NCBI RefSeq assembly: GCF_910592395.1
Contig: NC_088323.1
Location: 1,426,001 to 1,490,000, forward strand
From: Lineus longissimus
Lineage: Eukaryota > Nemertea > Pilidiophora > Heteronemertea > Lineidae
Reading direction: 5' to 3'
Length of the DNA: 64,000 nt
In this document: positions 49,077 through 60,855 of the stretch, piece by piece
Numbering within the stretch: the stretch's first letter is position 1
How the letters are laid out: the number at the start of each line of letters is the position of its first letter
Made by a program: the position numbers and the translations under genes
Notes under the pieces: model-generated
What the model was told of the DNA's origin: nothing
Seen by the model: only the letters and a program-made list of their open reading frames with translations
The model's database searches: none

Positions 49077-51047
49077 ACCCGCCAAGATGAAATGGATGGC
49101 GCGCCAAAGATCAAACAGACTAACAACCTCCAAAAGCAAATGGCCGCATTCGAAAAGCTGACGGAGCATGCAAACTCTAAATTCTCGCGAGACAAACTGT
49201 ACGAGATGTTGTACATGGTGAGCAATGGTGTTCCATATCTTCGGGGGAATAAGATCCAGCTGGATCAGGCTGGGAACCGGGGTCTAATCACGTCGATTCG
49301 GCAATTGCGGGAACTGCACGCGACCATCAACGGGCGGAAGCGGAAAGGATTACAAAAGGAAGAGGAAGCAGTCATCATGAAATTCTTTGAGACTTTTTTC
49401 AAGGATTTACAGTATTTGAAAAATCTTAAGGCGTACTTTGATGAAAGAATTTACTGTGTTCTGTACGAGTATTTCTATGATCCATTGGATATCAGTGTCA
49501 ATGTTGCGGCGTCTGTAGCAGACGACGCGTCACGTGACCAGGATAGCGACAGTGGTCATTCGTCGCAGACTTTCAGCGACGAGGACAGGTCACCTCCGAC
49601 GAGGTCGAAGCATGAAAAGAAGGGCAGCAAATCGACGCCAAGGACGAGATTTAATATCAACACTATAATTCACGACATAGGGGGCGGCGCTGGTCAAATT
49701 GATGAGAACCTCCCTCGGGAGAAAATCATTGAAAGGGAGAAATTGATCCAAAGTGTTCACGAACTCTACGAAGTGAACCGAAGTTGGGAGGCTATTTTGA
49801 CTGAGGAAGATCTCAATGTTGGGTTCTTTGATCCCGATAGCGTTCATGAGATCGCGCGATACAAGGACGTTGCGAAATTTGAATTGGTCCTTCGGCTGAT
49901 CCCAGACATATTCACGAAGTGTTTTAAGTCGATAACTTTAGCGAAGGTTTGGTGGAACCATGCGGCGAAAATATACAAGGAGTCGTTGGAGGAGAGCTCT
50001 CCGGTGGACAGAGAACGAACTTATGATATGAAAGTGAGTGAGTTTACTAACAAGGTTTCGAGGTTGGGTGAGGATATAGTTCGCGAAGAACAACAGGTTA
50101 TAGTTTATGAGAATGACCTTAGGAAATTACGGATGCGCGAAAATCGGGTTACAGATTTGAACAGCGAGAGTGAAAAGTTGGAAAGCAGGAAAGAGAGGGC
50201 AGAAAAGGCGTATAAGGATACCGTACATGAGAGGGAGCGGTTGAAGGAGGCGCTTGAGAATACGATTCAGGGGACTGTAAAATACAACAAGGTTGCTATG
50301 GACCTGCGAAGCGCTGAGGAGAGATTGGTTGAACAGCATGAGGAGGTTAAACTCCTAGAGTACCACTTGGACATCCTGAAGGGTGATTACAATGTGGAGT
50401 TAGAGGTTAGGCCGAGCTTCATGCGATTCACGGATAGCCTTCAAGATAAGATTTCAGAATTAGAAAAGTCAGTAGCTGTGAAAAAGGTAGACAAACGAAA
50501 AATTGAGAAAACTTTAGTCCTTATGAGGACGAATAGGGAGAAAATGAGAGAAATCATGACTAAGTTTGTCCGAACCCCGTCTTCCATTTCTACGCGGGCT
50601 GCTACTGCGCAAACTGATGAGACGCCCGCTAGTGACGGCTTATCGCAACCTGAGTCAGTAGATAGAGAGTCTACGGAAGGCCCTGATAGTACTTTCTTTC
50701 TCACGCAGGACGCGCAGCTGTCTGAACGGTCGGACAAACGGACGCAAGCGGCTGTGCAGCAGAGGTTGAAGCTTCTCTACAAGGATTATGATTTTGATAG
50801 TCGCTTCCGCCCGTCGTCTGTCGCCAGTGATGTAACAGACGCTGGCTCTGACGGTAATGAAGCAGACGATGAAACTGCTTCCGGTCTGCGCGGACCGTAC
50901 GTCCGGCCCGGGCAGAGGGGTAGTAGGTTTAACCACTTGAAGCCTCTGGGTAAGGAGGAGTATGTGGTGAACTCAGATAAAGCGCAGATGTCCCCGAGCA
51001 GGATCCCGCGTCCTGCTGGGATCATGAAGAAGACAAACATAAGCTAG
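49077..51047 (+). CDS. Common 3' exon of a coiled-coil protein (656 aa) with C-terminal SxIP motif
   Basis: The exon starts after acceptor TTCTCTATTTGCAG (ending 49076) in phase 0 and ends at TAG. Counting from the first exon codon, residues about 18-140 form a helical, conserved-looking domain (contains KFSRDKLYEMLYMVSNGVPY). About 141-190 is acidic and Ser-rich linker. About 205-300 is a second helical segment with VWWNHAAKIY. About 318-495 is heptad-rich coiled coil. The remainder is disordered and ends SPSRIPRPAGIMKKTNIS. SRIP (641-644), flanked by Ser, Pro and basic residues, fits the SxIP signal that recruits proteins to growing microtubule ends through EB1. I do not recognise the family by name. 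Four upstream exons could supply the N-terminus. Confidence 0.88.
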   Translation, partial: TRQDEMDGAPKIKQTNNLQKQMAAFEKLTEHANSKFSRDKLYEMLYMVSNGVPYLRGNKIQLDQAGNRGLITSIRQLRELHATINGRKRKGLQKEEEAVIMKFFETFFKDLQYLKNLKAYFDERIYCVLYEYFYDPLDISVNVAASVADDASRDQDSDSGHSSQTFSDEDRSPPTRSKHEKKGSKSTPRTRFNINTIIHDIGGGAGQIDENLPREKIIEREKLIQSVHELYEVNRSWEAILTEEDLNVGFFDPDSVHEIARYKDVAKFELVLRLIPDIFTKCFKSITLAKVWWNHAAKIYKESLEESSPVDRERTYDMKVSEFTNKVSRLGEDIVREEQQVIVYENDLRKLRMRENRVTDLNSESEKLESRKERAEKAYKDTVHERERLKEALENTIQGTVKYNKVAMDLRSAEERLVEQHEEVKLLEYHLDILKGDYNVELEVRPSFMRFTDSLQDKISELEKSVAVKKVDKRKIEKTLVLMRTNREKMREIMTKFVRTPSSISTRAATAQTDETPASDGLSQPESVDRESTEGPDSTFFLTQDAQLSERSDKRTQAAVQQRLKLLYKDYDFDSRFRPSSVASDVTDAGSDGNEADDETASGLRGPYVRPGQRGSRFNHLKPLGKEEYVVNSDKAQMSPSRIPRPAGIMKKTNIS

Positions 51048-51339
51048 ACGTACATGTATATATATTTTTCGTAAGGGTCATCTCCATCCAAGCCAATTCA
51101 ACGACTTAACGTTGTCCTCTTTTAAGGCAATTAAATGATGAAAGCAGATGCAAAGACAGGATACTAAAGACAGAATACAATGTACAGGACACAACTTTTT
51201 TATTCATAAAACATAGACTCTTGTCGACAACACACAGACAACAAACAGACAACAGAATTTTGGCAGGCGTTTTCAAAATAACAATGAATACAACTTGGCC
51301 TGTAAAAACGGCCATAGCACACTGATGGATGCTTGACTA

Positions 51340-51345
51340 AATAAA
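51340..51345 (+). terminator. Poly(A) signal AATAAA for the coiled-coil gene
   Basis: AATAAA lies about 290 nt after the stop codon of the 656-residue frame, a plausible 3'-UTR length. Confidence 0.5.
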
Positions 51346-52127
51346 ACGGGTGGTTTTAGATCTTGCAATATGCCTTTGTCATACATGTACAACCTAACAA
51401 TACGGAATGAACAATCCGGAACACTCTATCCTAGGGCATTTAAAACTGTTACACGTATTCATCCTGATATATGAGTGCCCTTGATCCACAGTTAACTTTC
51501 GTCTCCATGGCGGCCTCGTCCCGTGGGTTGGAGAAGTAGGACAGGGGACTTGTTACATCGATGGAATGATGCCGCGAGTCAGTCGCGGGGAATGCATGGT
51601 CACTCTATCTGAAGATAAAGTTATACATGTATATGTATATAAGTTTTTGGTTTGCGGGGGGGGGGTCTGCCCAGGAGCACACTGACAGATTAAGGATAAT
51701 AAAAACTATGGTGCAATCTTCATTTACCATCTGTTTGCCTTCAAGACCAGCATCCATCTAGTTTGATGTGTGCCGCCATGATTGCACAATTAGATATGAC
51801 ACCAACCATTCTTGCTACCACATATCATAGGCCGGCCTCATGGTACATCACCGCTGAAATGACGAGACAAATAAAGGTTAAGGACAGAGTCAAGATCAAT
51901 ATTTCCTTTCAATCATTTTAAAAAGGCATATCCTCCGGTTAGACAATCACAATGTGAATGTTGATGTTGAGTACTTGATTCCAGCCAGTAATGCACGGTG
52001 CCCGCTGATGGGCTCCCAAAATCTGCAGCACATCAAGTAGCAAACTCATGCCAGGTCCTTATGCCCTAAAATCGGAGAAGGCCCTATGACAAACTTTAGA
52101 CTAAAAGCATCTCCAACCACCTCAGCG
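51346..52127. other. Intergenic, no supported gene
   Basis: No exon seen. TACATGTA occurs at 51051, 51382 and 51624, and a ten-G run at 51656-51665. Confidence 0.5.
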
Positions 52128-53745
52128 TCTTTCCTCAGTCAAGTTATTAGTTACCACCGTATGCCTTAGAGGGGGCAGATGGAACTGTTTAAACAAGAAG
52201 TCTTTCCAACAGCCACAAGTATCTCTTCAAAAACATCTCAGCAACACGTTCGACCCAGGTAATCTGTCAGCTGGCTGACGAGTAGGTTGGGAATTGTGTG
52301 TGATCAGTTCTCTCAAAGACACCCAAGACAAGGATTAAAATCTTGTGTTTAACTTTATAGGCTAACAAATGCAAACACTTCCAATGAACCCCCTACAAGA
52401 GACGAGTGGCTCTTCGTCTCTCCGACTTTGACACCCTGCTACGAACATATCAATAGATCAGCCAGCGGTCCTTGGTGTCGCCGCGTGGGATACGCCCAGT
52501 GGAATTGTTTGCAAAAGTCAGGGAACCACGATCTGACATCCACAACCAGCGTATTCCCTATTCATGCCAGTTATAGTCGGGTGCTACACCGCAGTCGGGA
52601 TCGTGGAGCCAAATGAATAATTGTTTAGATTTTTAATACATACATTCTAAAATGATATGACATGACATACAAGGTACAACGGTCGCAAGACACATCAATC
52701 ACAAAAATAAACAAGTCCCGCCTTATCAAAAATAACACCGGGAAAATAACACCGGGAAAATCATCAACATCATCGTAGATGTTGTCTCTGTGACCAAGAC
52801 TTGGGTCTTTAATTTGTGAGGGCAAATGGTAATGGATTAGAGATGGCAATTGATATCGCAAGTGAGCATGTACATGAAATACAATGATGCACATGATCCG
52901 TGAAGTAAGCCTTTGTCTGGTTTTTCCGCGAAACCATTGTTTTCAACCTGCGATCTTTCCGCAGTCAAGTTATTAGTTACCATCGAATGCCTTAGAGGGG
53001 GCAGATGGAACTGTTCAAACAAGAAGTCTTTCCAACAGCCACAAGTATCTCTTCAAAAACATCTCAGCAACACGTTCGACCCAGGTAATCTGTCAGCTGG
53101 CTGACGAGTAGGTTGGGAATTGTGTGTGATCAGTTCTCTCAAAGACACCCAAGACAAGGATTAAAATCTTGTGTTTAACTTTATAGGCAAACAAATGCAA
53201 ACACTTCCAATGAACCCCCTACAAGAGACGAGTGGCTCTTCGTCTCTCCGACTTTGACACCCTGCTACGAACATATCAATAGATCAGCCAGCGGTCCTTG
53301 GTGTCGCCGCGTGGGATACGCCCAGTGGAATTGTTTGCAAAAGTCAGGGAACCACGATCTGACATCTATAACCAGCGTATTCCCTATTCATGCCAGTTAT
53401 TGTCGGGTGCTACACCACAGTCGGGATCGTGGAGCCAAATGAATAATTGTTTAGATTTGAAATACATTATTCTAAAATGATATGACATACAAGGTACAAT
53501 GGTCGCAAGACACATCAATCACAAAAATAGTCCCGCCTTATCAAAAATAACACCGGGAAAATTATATCAGCACTTCGAGACCATCAACATCATCGTAGAT
53601 GTTGTCTCTGTGACCAAGACTCACGGGTCTTTAATATTTTAGGGCAAATGGTACTGGATTAGAGATGGCAATTGATATCGCCAGCGAGCATGTACATGAA
53701 ATACAACGATGCACATGATCCGTGTAGTAAGCCTTTGTCTCGTTT
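52128..53745. repeat. Tandem duplication, unit about 826 bp
   Basis: Copy 1 runs from about 52128 to 52920 plus a short tail, and copy 2 from about 52954 to 53745. They are closely similar, with scattered substitutions and a few small indels; copy 2 has about 20 bp extra near 53560. Both copies keep a 62-codon frame (52428 and 53254) differing at a few residues. It has no recognisable domain, so I treat it as a by-product of the duplication. It is older than the 488-bp duplication because it has visibly diverged. Confidence 0.9.
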
Positions 53746-55310
53746 ACGACTGGAGTTTCTTACTGCGCAGTTCATTCTCTGCTCAACTGCACGATTTTTA
53801 CTAGAACAAAAACCTATTAAAATCAATCAAGACCAATACGAAGCATAGATACCTCGCCCTACCTTCTGCTGCAGCAGTTTTGACTTGATTACCGAAATAT
53901 CGAAGGCATTTTATGTTTGAAATCGGAGAAAGTGTTTCGGTGATCTTCTACGCAGTTCACACTCCAACTGACTGGCGTTCAAATCAACCGCGACCGATCA
54001 TGACCGAAGACAATACATTTCGCGTCACACCATCCGGGCACTACCCCGCTACCAGGCTTTAGGTTTCATGAGCTTACCAGAGTCTTTTGTTCTGTCAAAG
54101 GATCAATTAACTGGTATTGTCGATAATGTGGGATTGGCCTAGCATACATACATGTGTGTGCGTACTGAGCTGTAGTCACGGAAAGACATTAGGCAGGTTT
54201 CGCGAACTAAACGAAGAGGTACAAACGGCGAAGTTTGCGTCATGTAAATGCATTTGATCGACGAATGTTTAACATTTCTCCGATTGCTTTTCCTACCAAA
54301 TATAACAGTTCCGTTGGTCGTCGTTCGCCCGGCTAGCGAGACCTGCCGAATGTCACAATCGTACGACATATGATTGTCAAGTATGATGCTATCAGTGGAC
54401 TAGACTCATATGCATACCATATCGTCATCCTGGTTCTCCTGTGTCTATCGTTGGACAAGACGAGGCCGGCCCATTGCATCCAGAGTGTATCAGTAGAAAT
54501 GCAGCGATTTTGATATTAGAATACTAGCATTGTGACATGGAACTTGAACTACTAGCATTATATTCTGCAGCAAGTTTTTTAATGATTCTGTAATTCATTC
54601 TTCATTTTGCGACTGCTCTTCAAAGCACTTGCCCCTACTCACAAAGCAACAAAATTCGATTGAATGCGTTACGGCATCACGTTACATTGGGTGGTGGCTA
54701 TGATAGTAAGATGGTGAAAAACACCTAAACTGCTAGAACCAGCTTAATTACGAATCACTTCAAAGGCATGCGATGAGATAACGTGCAACTTTAAATAGAA
54801 CGGCGCTGTAACCCTATTTGATAAGTGAACCTCGAGACCGAGAAAAATGTAAATTATACTACAATTACTATTCAAACCCCGTGATTTTATTGATATGCTC
54901 GGTTTGGACACGCGAAACTTACGTGATATTTCTTTAACTGTTAAAATTATCGATTGTTTGTTGACATATTCATAATCTTTGTATCACCCTTCACATAACA
55001 AACTTAATCTTTTATTTCAAAAATGTTTTTAAAATACCTTAATTTGCCTTTGAAGTTGGTCTGTTTCTTCTTAATTCGAATTCTGAGAATTACAGACTTT
55101 TATTTCTTCAAAATCAAGGTACTAACATTTGATTTTTTCAAAGATTTCTTCCTGGGCATATGCGAAAATCGTTTTTGATCTAATATCATTTTAGATTTTA
55201 TGAAAATCTCCACTAATAAAAAAGTGAGAGCCAAAAAACGAGGTCTGTAAAGTCTTTGGTCTGTAGAATAGACCCTGCCTTTGGATTCCCCTTTTTACGA
55301 CGGTCATGTG
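53746..55310. other. Intergenic, no supported gene
   Basis: AT-rich sequence between the 826-bp repeats and TYW4, with no supported exon. A GGCCGGCC palindrome lies near 54465. Confidence 0.5.
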
Positions 55311-55330
55311 ACCAGTCAAAATGGCCGAGC
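55302..55330 (+). promoter_or_regulatory. Likely TYW4 promoter elements (E-box, YY1-like)
   Basis: GGTCATGTGACC (E-box core) and CAAAATGGCCG (matching the YY1 consensus AAAATGGC) lie about 105-130 bp upstream of the start codon at 55430. YY1-type sites often mark TATA-less housekeeping promoters. Confidence 0.4.
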
Positions 55331-55429
55331 CCCTGGATCAAAATTTTGCGATATTTTCGATGAAAAATTTCATATTCAGGAAGACCTGTGGTGTGTAGTT
55401 TGAATCATTAGTGGCGTTTAGAAGACATT

Positions 55430-58400
55430 ATGTCGAGAATTCATTCAAAGTCTTCGAAAAGTCGGAGCGATACTGCTGTAAGTCATAATCATTCAATTGG
55501 TTGTCCAATTTAGAGTTTCATTTTCAAAAAGTAGGCCTAGTACTAGTAGTAGTAGTAGACGTAGTAGTATAGTACGCCTAATTCCCGTTGCGTCTTGTAC
55601 TGTACTGTCTGTGACTGTGCCCGCTCGCACGTTTTCTGTACATACTACGTACATGCCATGGCAGAACCCAAAATGAAATTTGTGAATATTCTTTAACGTT
55701 CTATTACTACACTGGGGGGCGGGCTGGGAAATGAATAGCTGAATAACTCAATGAAACAGCCTACAGCAAAGATTGCTTGTATTGTTCTCTACCTTTAGGT
55801 TCAAGGGACTAACGACAATAGCATAGTGAGTAAGCATTCCATGGCCAGTCTTGGGTACTTCCAAGATGACTTCTTACAATATGTGGTGGCAAAGAAACGA
55901 AGGCGAGCTCCTCTAATAAATAGGTAAGATGTATTCAACTCAACCCAAAAATTCTGGATGTTTTTTTTCTTCTACAGAATAAATGAAATTAGTGTCAATC
56001 AAGCGCAACACTGTTACACTTGTTAGTGATATGGATTTAAGCCTACAGTCAGCAACACTTTTTCTCGTTCTGGTGCTGTCTGTACACCTCTTAAACTCAG
56101 TCAACCAACATAAATCTTCACCCATTTCTTTCCTTCCAGGGGTTATTACATTCGGGCCAAAGTCATAAACCACATGATCACCAAGTTTCTGCAGCATCCA
56201 TCGGATGGTCGAAAGAGACAGATTCTTTCCCTTGGAGCTGGGTTTGATACTGCATATTTTAGACTGAAGAGTGAGGGGCTTTTGGAGAATTGTGTGTTTG
56301 TTGAGGTGAGGAGAAGGAATCAAAAGGGAACATCCTTAAACTTATCTCAGTGATTCTGCATTTTGTTTACAACTCATGCTGGGGCTGTCACTGGAATCAA
56401 AACACTGGCATGACTGCAGTGATGAATTATGCAGTGATAAACATATGTCTGTGTTGATATGCAAAATTCTAGTCCCAATTGGTTGCAACTGTATTAAAAC
56501 CAGATTCATGCTAACAAATAATCTTTTTCATGTTTGCAGATAGATTTTCCTGATGTTGTTAAAAGGAAGGCAGCATCTATACACCGTCAAAACAAGCTCA
56601 ATTGTCTTCTAGAAGATGTGGAAACATCAACCTCATCACCACAAATTGTGATCAATTCACCTGGCTATAAACTCCTTGGCATCGACCTGACAGACCTGCA
56701 GACTTTGCAAGCCTGCATGAAAGCTTGTGACATAGACTGCTCTCTACCGACTGCTGCGCTGTCCGAGTGTGTCATCACATACATCTCTGCAAAGAAGTAA
56801 TTTAATATTTCTTATTTTTATTCTGTTATAGTTTTTACAATATAATAGGCAGCCTGAGAGAGTTGATCAATCAGGATCATTAGAGTCAACTTTTCTTTCA
56901 ATGGCGAACTGGAGGGGCATTCGAGTGTCAGTCATGCCTGACCAGTGTCAAGGTCTAATCATGTTCATTTTGTTCCAGTTCGTCAAAGCTGATCCAGTGG
57001 TGTAGTGACTACTTTGAAAATGCTGTGTTCATCACCTATGAACAGATCAAGCCGGATGATGCATTTGGTAGAATCATGTAAGTGAACTTCCCTTGTGTAT
57101 GTGAGTCCGTATTGTAGAAAAGTTCTGTAACCTGAGGTTCATACAAAACTGTTTGACAAATCAAATAAGAGGTTGTGTATTAGAGGCTCGAAAACCAAGG
57201 ACTTCGGCTATGAAAAGTAACAAGAGGAACATGTCTTTTGCCGGTCATCAAAACAGTTCAGTTCAACAACATTCTAATTTCCTGTTCTAGGTGTGGTCAT
57301 TTTAAGAAGGTGGGATCACTCCTTCGAGGAATCTCATCATATCCATCCATGTCATCCCAAGAAGAACGCTATCTTTCTTTGGTATGTTTTTCCGTACTAT
57401 CAACAAGATGATAAGCCCTTTAACTTTCCTTGTTGATAGTGCCCTTAAATAGTCAACAATTCAAATGCTTTGTAAATGTGACTGAATCAGCCAGGACATA
57501 ATGTTCCTGTCTCATAAAGAGATATTCATCTGTTTGGATAAATCACTAATAACACTTATTAAAAACCTCTCTGTTTCTACATCTGCATCTCATTAAATTC
57601 CAGGGTTGGGAACAGTGCAGCACATCTGATATGAACGTGTTCTTTGATAGTCTTCAAAAAAAAGAAAGGGACCGGTTGGATGCGCTGGAACCATTTGATG
57701 AGTATGAAGAGTGGCATCTCAAGTGTGCTCATTATATTGTTCTTACTGCTGAGAAAGGAGACTGTAAGGGGGTTTACAAAACAGGTACGCCAAAAAAGAA
57801 GATATCTTGTCTGTGTTGACCCAATATTTAAAAATGATGGGCTTCCAAAATTGTATAGGTTTATAGCATTGTATTCAACATCGATGTTCCCTCTTCCAGC
57901 TGAGACAACCACTGTAAACTCTACCAAGATAGAACCTCCGACTCGTAATGTAACAATCAAAACATTCAACCAAGATGGCCCCTCCCTCCAGAGAGTCGGT
58001 CACACATGCAGTGTTGTGGATGGCATTGCTGTGGTCACCGGTGGATTTGGGTCTTCAGATGGGAAGCACAAGCGCCTGAGTGATGTTGTGGCCATCGATG
58101 TCAAAAGTGGAAGCATGATAGATCTGATTAAAGATGATAGCTATGAGCTGATAGGTAAGACATTTCCTCTGTTGTGTGAGTAATTGACTCAGTGGCTCCG
58201 TTCAAGGCGAGGGAGGTTGATTCCATCAGAAATCTCTCAATTTCCTCCATAATAGAAGCAAGTGCAACACGCCTCCCAGAGTGAACGATACAACACTGAC
58301 GAAAGATGAAATTGTGGGTTTGATGTCAGTTGTAGCTTATATAGATGGTAGAAATGACTCAATTGTGTGTTGAATCTGGTGTAGATGGCTTCTGTGTAAT

Positions 58401-60381
58401 AGGAGTGACATTCAAGAGAAACAGGATTTCAGCTTTTGATTTAGTTATGGTTTACAAAGAAAATTTCCTTTTTTTTTTCAGGTGCGAGGATGTTCCATAC
58501 TGCGACTCACATTGGGAGCGGAACAGTACTTATTTTTGGAGGACGAACTTCTCCCACAAGAGCCCTCGATACTGGCCTCTTACTAAAGTTCACATTCCAA
58601 GCCACTAACTCAGATTCTGAGAATAAGGACACTAACTATGGGAAAGAATCTGATCGGCCTGAAAATTGTGCTTTAAATGAACAATCATATGCTGAGAAAC
58701 GAAGACTTGTTGAGGATTGCAATAGGACAATGTGTTTGAAATGTGAAGAACTGTTTATGACTGGTGCTATTCCGAGTGCTAGATGGCGTCACAGTACCTC
58801 CTATGTTCAAATCAAAGGTTGGTTTTCCTTGTACTTCTGTCCTTATCGGTTCCTCTAATTGTAAAATAAAATAGCCTACATGATAGATCTTGATGGTACT
58901 GACTTGGTGATGCTCTCAACTTGGAAACCTTTGATGCAAAACTGTTTGTATTTTACAATAAACTGGCTTATAATATGATATACATGTACATGTATTATCC
59001 TAATGTTTCAGGTCAAGACAAAGTGGTCGTGTTTGGTGGCCGAAGTCCGTCTCATTCCAATTTGGGTGACATGTTCATCCTGGATGTTCAAACCTTCAAC
59101 TGGGAGAAGGTATGAATTATATATGTTCACCCTGTTCACATGCAATAAAAATAATGAAAATTTTCTTCAGCCGTTAGTTGTGTTCTCCGGCGCAAAACCA
59201 TCAAGCTGGACTGTGTTGTGTATTAGACTCCCATTTTAGATACGTATGTTGCTATGACATTTATCACTGCATACCATCCTCTGTGTGATTGAAGTAAAAC
59301 TCAAAAGCATTGATCTATCCAACAATATGTTTAACAAAGCAAATGAGCTCAATGAGGCTATGCTGACATCTTTCAATCAATTTATATTTTCAGGTTGAGG
59401 CAAAAGGCTCTCCTCCCTTCCCTCGCCATTCGCACAGTGCTGCTGTCTGCAATAACCTGCTTATCATCTCGGGCGGCCTGGGAAGTGACCTTCAACATTT
59501 GAACTCTGTGCATATCTTAGATACAGAAACCATGTTATGGAGAGAACTTGGCTGTGCTGGCCAGTTGATTCCAAGGCGAGTGTGATGCGCTACATGTACA
59601 TCATGACATGTATAACATGAATATCAGCAGTTTGGCTAATTGTACAGGTGGACTTACATGTATCGATATGGCTCATGTCACAACTGTCACAACCTGTTGA
59701 CAGAACCTTTGAATATTTACGAGATGTGTAAAAATGCTCATTGTAAGGCAAATATGATTTCCATGCAGGTGTTTTTAAGGCAAAAACATTCTCTCTATCA
59801 GGTATTCACACACGTCCCATGTTGCTGGTGATAAACTATGGCTTGTTGGTGGTATCATGCCATCGGTCCATCCACCAATCGCATTGACATCGATTGACTT
59901 AATGGATGGGACTGTGACAGATTATGCCATGCCGGTAAGGCCCTCTCTTTAATGCTTTCATTATACTACGTAGTCTCAGTTATTTGAAAGTTGCTTGATT
60001 AGTGTTAGCAGCAATGTTGGTGTGAAGTCCTGATGCTACTATGATAAATGAAATTTACCGAAGGAGACAACACTAAGTTGAGCTAACACTGGTGTTCGTC
60101 TCCAACACTGATTAGCTGAGCCCTGTATTGTATTCGAGCACCAGCACAGTGTGCTTCGATTGGTAAACTTCCTCATCAAGTCTGCCCTATCATAAGAAAA
60201 CGTTGCCTTTCCCTTTCAGTCTCAAACAGCTGGTTATGACACACCCTGTCTGATGCTGCATAATCATTGTAGTCTGTATCTACCAAGTAATGGCGGAAAG
60301 ATCATGATTCTCGGAGGAGGTGGGAACTGTTTTTCATTTGGGACACATCTGAATGACACTCCAGTTTATCTCTCAGTTTGA
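55430..60381 (+). CDS. TYW4: TYW4/LCMT2: tRNA wybutosine-synthesising methyltransferase with Kelch domain (710 aa)
   Basis: Thirteen exons: 55430-55477, 55799-55923, 56140-56305, 56540-56796, 56979-57077, 57291-57381, 57604-57784, 57900-58154, 58482-58817, 59012-59109, 59394-59575, 59802-59934 and 60220-60381. All junctions keep one frame of 710 residues, close to the human protein's length. The N-terminal leucine-carboxyl-methyltransferase fold shows SAM motif LSLGAGFDT (87-95), an acidic VEIDFP motif (112-117) and ECVITY (189-194). The C-terminal half is a Kelch propeller with repeated GG blades (VVTGGFG, LIFGGRT, VVFGGRS, LIISGG, LVGG), ending GGGGNCFSFGTHLN as in the family. The enzyme acts in the last steps of wybutosine formation at position 37 of tRNA-Phe, by SAM-dependent methylation and methoxycarbonylation. 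Intron 11 is GC-AG (GCGAGT at 59576). Confidence 0.96.
55541..55575. repeat. (TAG)n microsatellite
   Basis: Short imperfect TAG/AGT trinucleotide array inside TYW4 intron 1. Confidence 0.8.
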
Positions 60382-60545
60382 TGAAGGTGGGAAAATTAGT
60401 TATCATTATTAAGTAAAGTCTTGGAAGTAAAGTGGTGATGGTTCGAGGATAGAAAGAGGCAGTTGGCGAGGCGATCTCTCTGTCATCACTCCTGTGTGTA
60501 AATTAGTATTGGAACAATTAAGTTTCCCTTCAGGGTAAGCGAAGA

Positions 60546-60551
60546 AATAAA
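60546..60551 (+). terminator. Poly(A) signal AATAAA for TYW4
   Basis: AATAAA lies 165 nt after the TYW4 stop codon. Confidence 0.6.
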
Positions 60552-60585
60552 TTAACTATCAGCAATTGTAGTTATGTTACATTAT

Positions 60586-60591
60586 TTTATT
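60586..60591 (-). terminator. Poly(A) signal AATAAA for the phosphatase gene
   Basis: AATAAA on the minus strand lies about 265 nt after the phosphatase stop codon. It faces the TYW4 signal 35 bp away, so the two convergent transcripts should abut or overlap slightly. Confidence 0.55.
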
Positions 60592-60855
60592 ACTGCAAAA
60601 TCATCACAAAAAATATGTAAACCCTGTGAACTATCGACGGCACCCAATCGTACGATCATATGTGGGGAATCAATTTCCAGCAACAACAGACCTGCAAGAT
60701 CGTTTAGAGTGTAAAGCACTCCTTACAGCACTCAATTTCACCAGTTACAAAGATCTGGCAGGTCTGGAAAGTGGAAATCTGTCTGTACAAATGTGGTCAT
60801 TTGATTCTAGCCCTCTGTATAGTTCAATAAGCAATCAACATCGAGTACCTTGGAT

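Noticed and set aside
52428-53442. 62-codon frame kept in both 826-bp copies as a gene pair
   Set aside because: The copies are so similar that a short frame would survive by chance. No start context or domain supports translation.
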